In this document: in pieces, positions 6,623 to 8,532 of the stretch
How the letters are laid out: the number at the start of each line of letters is the position of its first letter
Numbering within the stretch: position 1 is the stretch's first letter
Assembly (NCBI GenBank): GCA_023265535.1
Contig: JAHFTI010000157.1
Span: forward strand, 1 to 8,532
From: Opitutaceae bacterium
Lineage (GTDB): Bacteria; Verrucomicrobiota; Verrucomicrobiia; Opitutales; Opitutaceae
Reading direction: 5' to 3'
Length of the DNA: 8,532 nucleotides
Program-made: the position numbers and the translations under genes
The notes under the pieces: model-generated
The model's database searches: none
Seen by the model: the letters and a program-made list of their open reading frames with translations, nothing else
What the model was told of the DNA's origin: nothing

Positions 6623-7645
6623 CTACTTGCCGGCTTCCTTCGGCGTGTTCTCAACCTTGGCCGTGCCGGGCTCCCGGCTGGGCAGGGCGGGGGAGGGCCG
6701 CACCAGGGCGGGCCACCCATCGGCATCCCAGTACAGGTCGGCGATGCGCAGTGCCGGCGTGCCGTTGGAATTGGAATCGTAGGCGTGCCGCGCGTATATC
6801 CACGAGTCCCCCTGCTGGATGACGCTTCCGCCGCCCGGCCCCTTCCAGCGGTCGGCTCCGACCTCCAGGATGGTGCCTCCTCCGTTGAGCATGTCCGTGC
6901 CGGCCTTGTCGAGGTAGGGTCCGGTGATCTTGCGTGAGCGTCCGTAGCTGCCCTTGTAGTTGCTGGCCACACCCTGGCAGCAGCGGTCGATGGAGACGAA
7001 GAGGTAGTAGTAGCCGTCCCTGTAGCTGATGTTGGGACCTTCGGTGCCGTTCTCACGCGAAGCCAGGGTGGTCACCTCTCCCTTGGGTTTCATCGTGGCG
7101 GGATCGAGTTGCACAATGCAGATGCCTATGGACCAGGAGCCGAAGGCGAGCCAGGGCCTGCCATCCGTGTCGATGACCAGGTTGGGGTCGATGGCATTGT
7201 AGGCATTGACCCCGTTCCTGGACCCAATGACGAAGCCCTCGTCCCTCCAGTCACCCTTGGCGAGGCTGCTGCAGGAGACCAGGCCTATGGCTGAGTTGTT
7301 TTTGCCGAACTCGGACACGCTGTAGTAGAGCCAGTAGCGCCCGTTGAACAGGTGCAGGTCCGGGGCCCAGATGTCGATCGGGTCCATCTTCGGGGCGTAG
7401 TCCCTCCACCACGGCAACTCCTGGGTGAAGTGCTTGGGCAGTTGCACCCAGGCCAGGCCGTCCTTGGAGGATTTGCTGGGGAGGCCGGCGCCCGTGTAGT
7501 AGGTGTACCAGGTGTCGCCCTCCCTGATCAGGGTGGGATCGTGGCAGAGGAGCGGTCCGGTGAGGGGCCACTCGTCCGCTTGGAGGCATGTGCCAAGCAG
7601 GCCTAGGGCCAGGGCGAGGGCCCGGGTCGGAATCGAAGCTGACAT
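6623..7645 (-). CDS. Exported GH43 endo-1,5-alpha-L-arabinanase
   Basis: A 340-residue glycoside hydrolase of family 43 that cuts internal alpha-1,5 bonds of arabinan, the side chain of pectin. A signal peptide covers about 1-23 (TRALALALGLLGTC, cleavage after LQA). The five-bladed propeller catalytic domain follows: base D36 in CHDPTL, D153 in NAIDPNLV, and acid E202 in NGTEGP. The segment RCCQGVASNYKGSYGRSRKI (221-240), with TGPYLDK and GGGT after it, is typical of AbnA-type endo-arabinanases rather than xylosidases. H287 in ARHAYD matches the family's metal-site histidine. Residues after about 315 form a Pro/Glu/Lys-rich tail (PSPALPSREPGTAK) outside the expected domain. The gene starts 31 bases after the upstream exo-arabinofuranosidase and is probably in its operon. 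The ATG has no Shine-Dalgarno; the leader reads AACTCCTCCCAAC. Family is certain, the endo-arabinanase activity very likely. Confidence 0.93.
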   Translation of the reverse strand: MSASIPTRALALALGLLGTCLQADEWPLTGPLLCHDPTLIREGDTWYTYYTGAGLPSKSSKDGLAWVQLPKHFTQELPWWRDYAPKMDPIDIWAPDLHLFNGRYWLYYSVSEFGKNNSAIGLVSCSSLAKGDWRDEGFVIGSRNGVNAYNAIDPNLVIDTDGRPWLAFGSWSIGICIVQLDPATMKPKGEVTTLASRENGTEGPNISYRDGYYYLFVSIDRCCQGVASNYKGSYGRSRKITGPYLDKAGTDMLNGGGTILEVGADRWKGPGGGSVIQQGDSWIYARHAYDSNSNGTPALRIADLYWDADGWPALVRPSPALPSREPGTAKVENTPKEAGK

Positions 7646-7676
7646 GTTGGGAGGAGTTGGGGTGGCGCTGTGCGTC

Positions 7677-8532
7677 TCAGTCGATCGTCGAGGATAGCCC
7701 GAAGACGGGCATGCCCTGATGGTCCCAGGCGAGCGGCTTGATCCAGGTGTGGCGGTTCGGGTCCCAGAGGGGGTCGCCCACGATCTCGGTGTAGGTGCGG
7801 GCGTGATACACCAGGATGTCGTGCGAGCCGTCCTCGGAGACGGTGAATGAATTGTGTCCCGGACCGAAGACCTTGTGGGGCCGGTGGGAGGTGAAGACGG
7901 GCTTGTCGGACTTGGTCCAGCTCCTCGGATCGAGCAGGTTGGCGTCCAGGTCGGCGTGCAGCAGGCCCACGCAGTAGTTCTCGTCCGTGGCGCTTGCCGA
8001 GTAGCTGATGAATACCTTGCCGTTGCGGATGAGCACGGCGGGACCCTCGTTCACCAGGAAGCCGCGCGTCTCCCATTCAAGCTCGGGGATGCTAAGGCGG
8101 ACGGCTGGCGCGGCGAGACGCACGGGCGTATCCATGGGCGCGATACAGATGTTCGAGTTGCCGGGGACCTCGGGCTCCTTCTGTGCCCAGACGTAATAGA
8201 GCACGCCCCTGTGGGTGAAGGTGGTGGCGTCCAGGCAGAAGCGGTCGATGCCCGTGTCGATGCGCACGGGCTCGTCCCAGGGGCCCTCCAGGGGATTCGC
8301 GGAGGCGCAGCGGATGGCATAGCAGCGATGCTGGAAGAGATTGTCCTTGATCTCGCGCGAGGGGGCGGCGGCGAAGTAGACATACCAGGCTCCGTGGTTG
8401 AAATGGATCTCAGGGGCCCAGATCAGCTCGCTGAAGGGGCCGGTCGAGGGCTTGTGCCAGACTGCGACCGGCGTGGCCTCGGGGAGCCCGCTGATCGTGC
8501 GCGAGCGGCGCAGATCGATGCGGTCGTATTCG
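7677..8532 (-). CDS. GH43 exo-alpha-1,5-L-arabinofuranosidase (N terminus outside window)
   Basis: The reading frame is open to the right edge; reading inward it begins EYDRIDLRRSRTISGLPEAT, so the GTG at 8267 is internal. The 284 visible residues match the family 43 exo-arabinofuranosidases (subfamily 26, as in the streptomycete enzyme I recall). Features are IWAPEIHFNHGAWYVYFAA, D101 in CLDATTF as the pKa-modulating Asp, VWAQKEPEVPGNSNICIAPM, general acid E162 in NEGPAVL, SYSASATDENYCVGLL, GPGHNSF, and YHARTY followed by GDPLWDPNRHTW. The general-base Asp and any signal peptide should lie in the missing N-terminal part. These enzymes release arabinose from the non-reducing ends of arabinan and its oligosaccharides, complementing the endo-arabinanase 31 bases downstream. 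The C terminus is complete at a TGA. Family certain; subfamily from remembered motifs. Confidence 0.92.
   Translation of the reverse strand, partial: EYDRIDLRRSRTISGLPEATPVAVWHKPSTGPFSELIWAPEIHFNHGAWYVYFAAAPSREIKDNLFQHRCYAIRCASANPLEGPWDEPVRIDTGIDRFCLDATTFTHRGVLYYVWAQKEPEVPGNSNICIAPMDTPVRLAAPAVRLSIPELEWETRGFLVNEGPAVLIRNGKVFISYSASATDENYCVGLLHADLDANLLDPRSWTKSDKPVFTSHRPHKVFGPGHNSFTVSEDGSHDILVYHARTYTEIVGDPLWDPNRHTWIKPLAWDHQGMPVFGLSSTID

Noticed and set aside
7580..7645. Lipoprotein signal (LLGTC) in the arabinanase leader
   Set aside because: Thr at -1 is unfavourable for a lipobox, and LQA followed by Asp offers a good ordinary signal-peptidase site.
8265..8267. GTG at 8267 as the start of the second GH43 gene
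   Set aside because: The 88 codons upstream encode conserved GH43 sequence (for example IWAPEIHF and WYVYFAA), so the gene extends beyond the window.
1..8532. CRISPR arrays, tRNA or rRNA genes, insertion sequences
   Set aside because: No regularly spaced direct repeats, no cloverleaf or rRNA core sequence, and no transposase or terminal repeats were seen on either strand.

Overview
This is a GC-rich (by eye), gene-dense window, most likely from a Verrucomicrobiota bacterium of the Opitutales type. The clues are a PEP-CTERM tail reading PEPSTYALFG followed by a hydrophobic segment and a basic end, a PEP-CTERM protein beside arabinan hydrolases and chemotaxis genes, and start codons that lack Shine-Dalgarno sequences. 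The taxonomy is an inference from style; no rRNA or other marker gene is present.

Layout: (1) positions 1-452, plus strand: the C-terminal half of larB, a nickel-pincer cofactor gene, cut by the window edge. (2) 453-629: a 177-base gap holding several small dyads. (3) 630-1454, plus: a secreted PEP-CTERM protein whose single mature cysteine and FQVALW motif suggest an internal-thioester domain. (4) 1455-1560: two GC-rich hairpins, the second a classic intrinsic terminator that ends only 5 bases before the next start codon. (5) 1561-2106 and 2162-3601, plus: a small exported Cache-like sensor protein followed by a methyl-accepting chemotaxis protein, probably co-transcribed. (6) 3618-6494, minus, convergent with the chemoreceptor: a large hybrid histidine kinase with a periplasmic solute-binding domain, one clear membrane segment after it, two PAS domains, a kinase core and a receiver. 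(7) 6495-6622: a compact non-coding stretch with two strong overlapping inverted repeats. (8) 6623-7645 and 7677-8532 (partial), minus: two GH43 enzymes, an exported endo-1,5-alpha-L-arabinanase and an exo-alpha-1,5-L-arabinofuranosidase, 31 bases apart and transcribed exofuranosidase first.

How they may work together: the two GH43 enzymes form an arabinan-degrading pair. The endo enzyme cuts pectic arabinan outside the cytoplasm and the exo enzyme removes arabinose or short units from the ends. The hybrid kinase lies downstream on the same strand and could sense a small molecule in the periplasm, but it has no DNA-binding output and its target is not in the window. The Cache protein and chemoreceptor look like a two-piece chemosensory unit. 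The best candidates for something undescribed are the thioester-like PEP-CTERM protein, the split Cache/chemoreceptor pair behind a start-abutting terminator, and the overlapping dyads ahead of the kinase.
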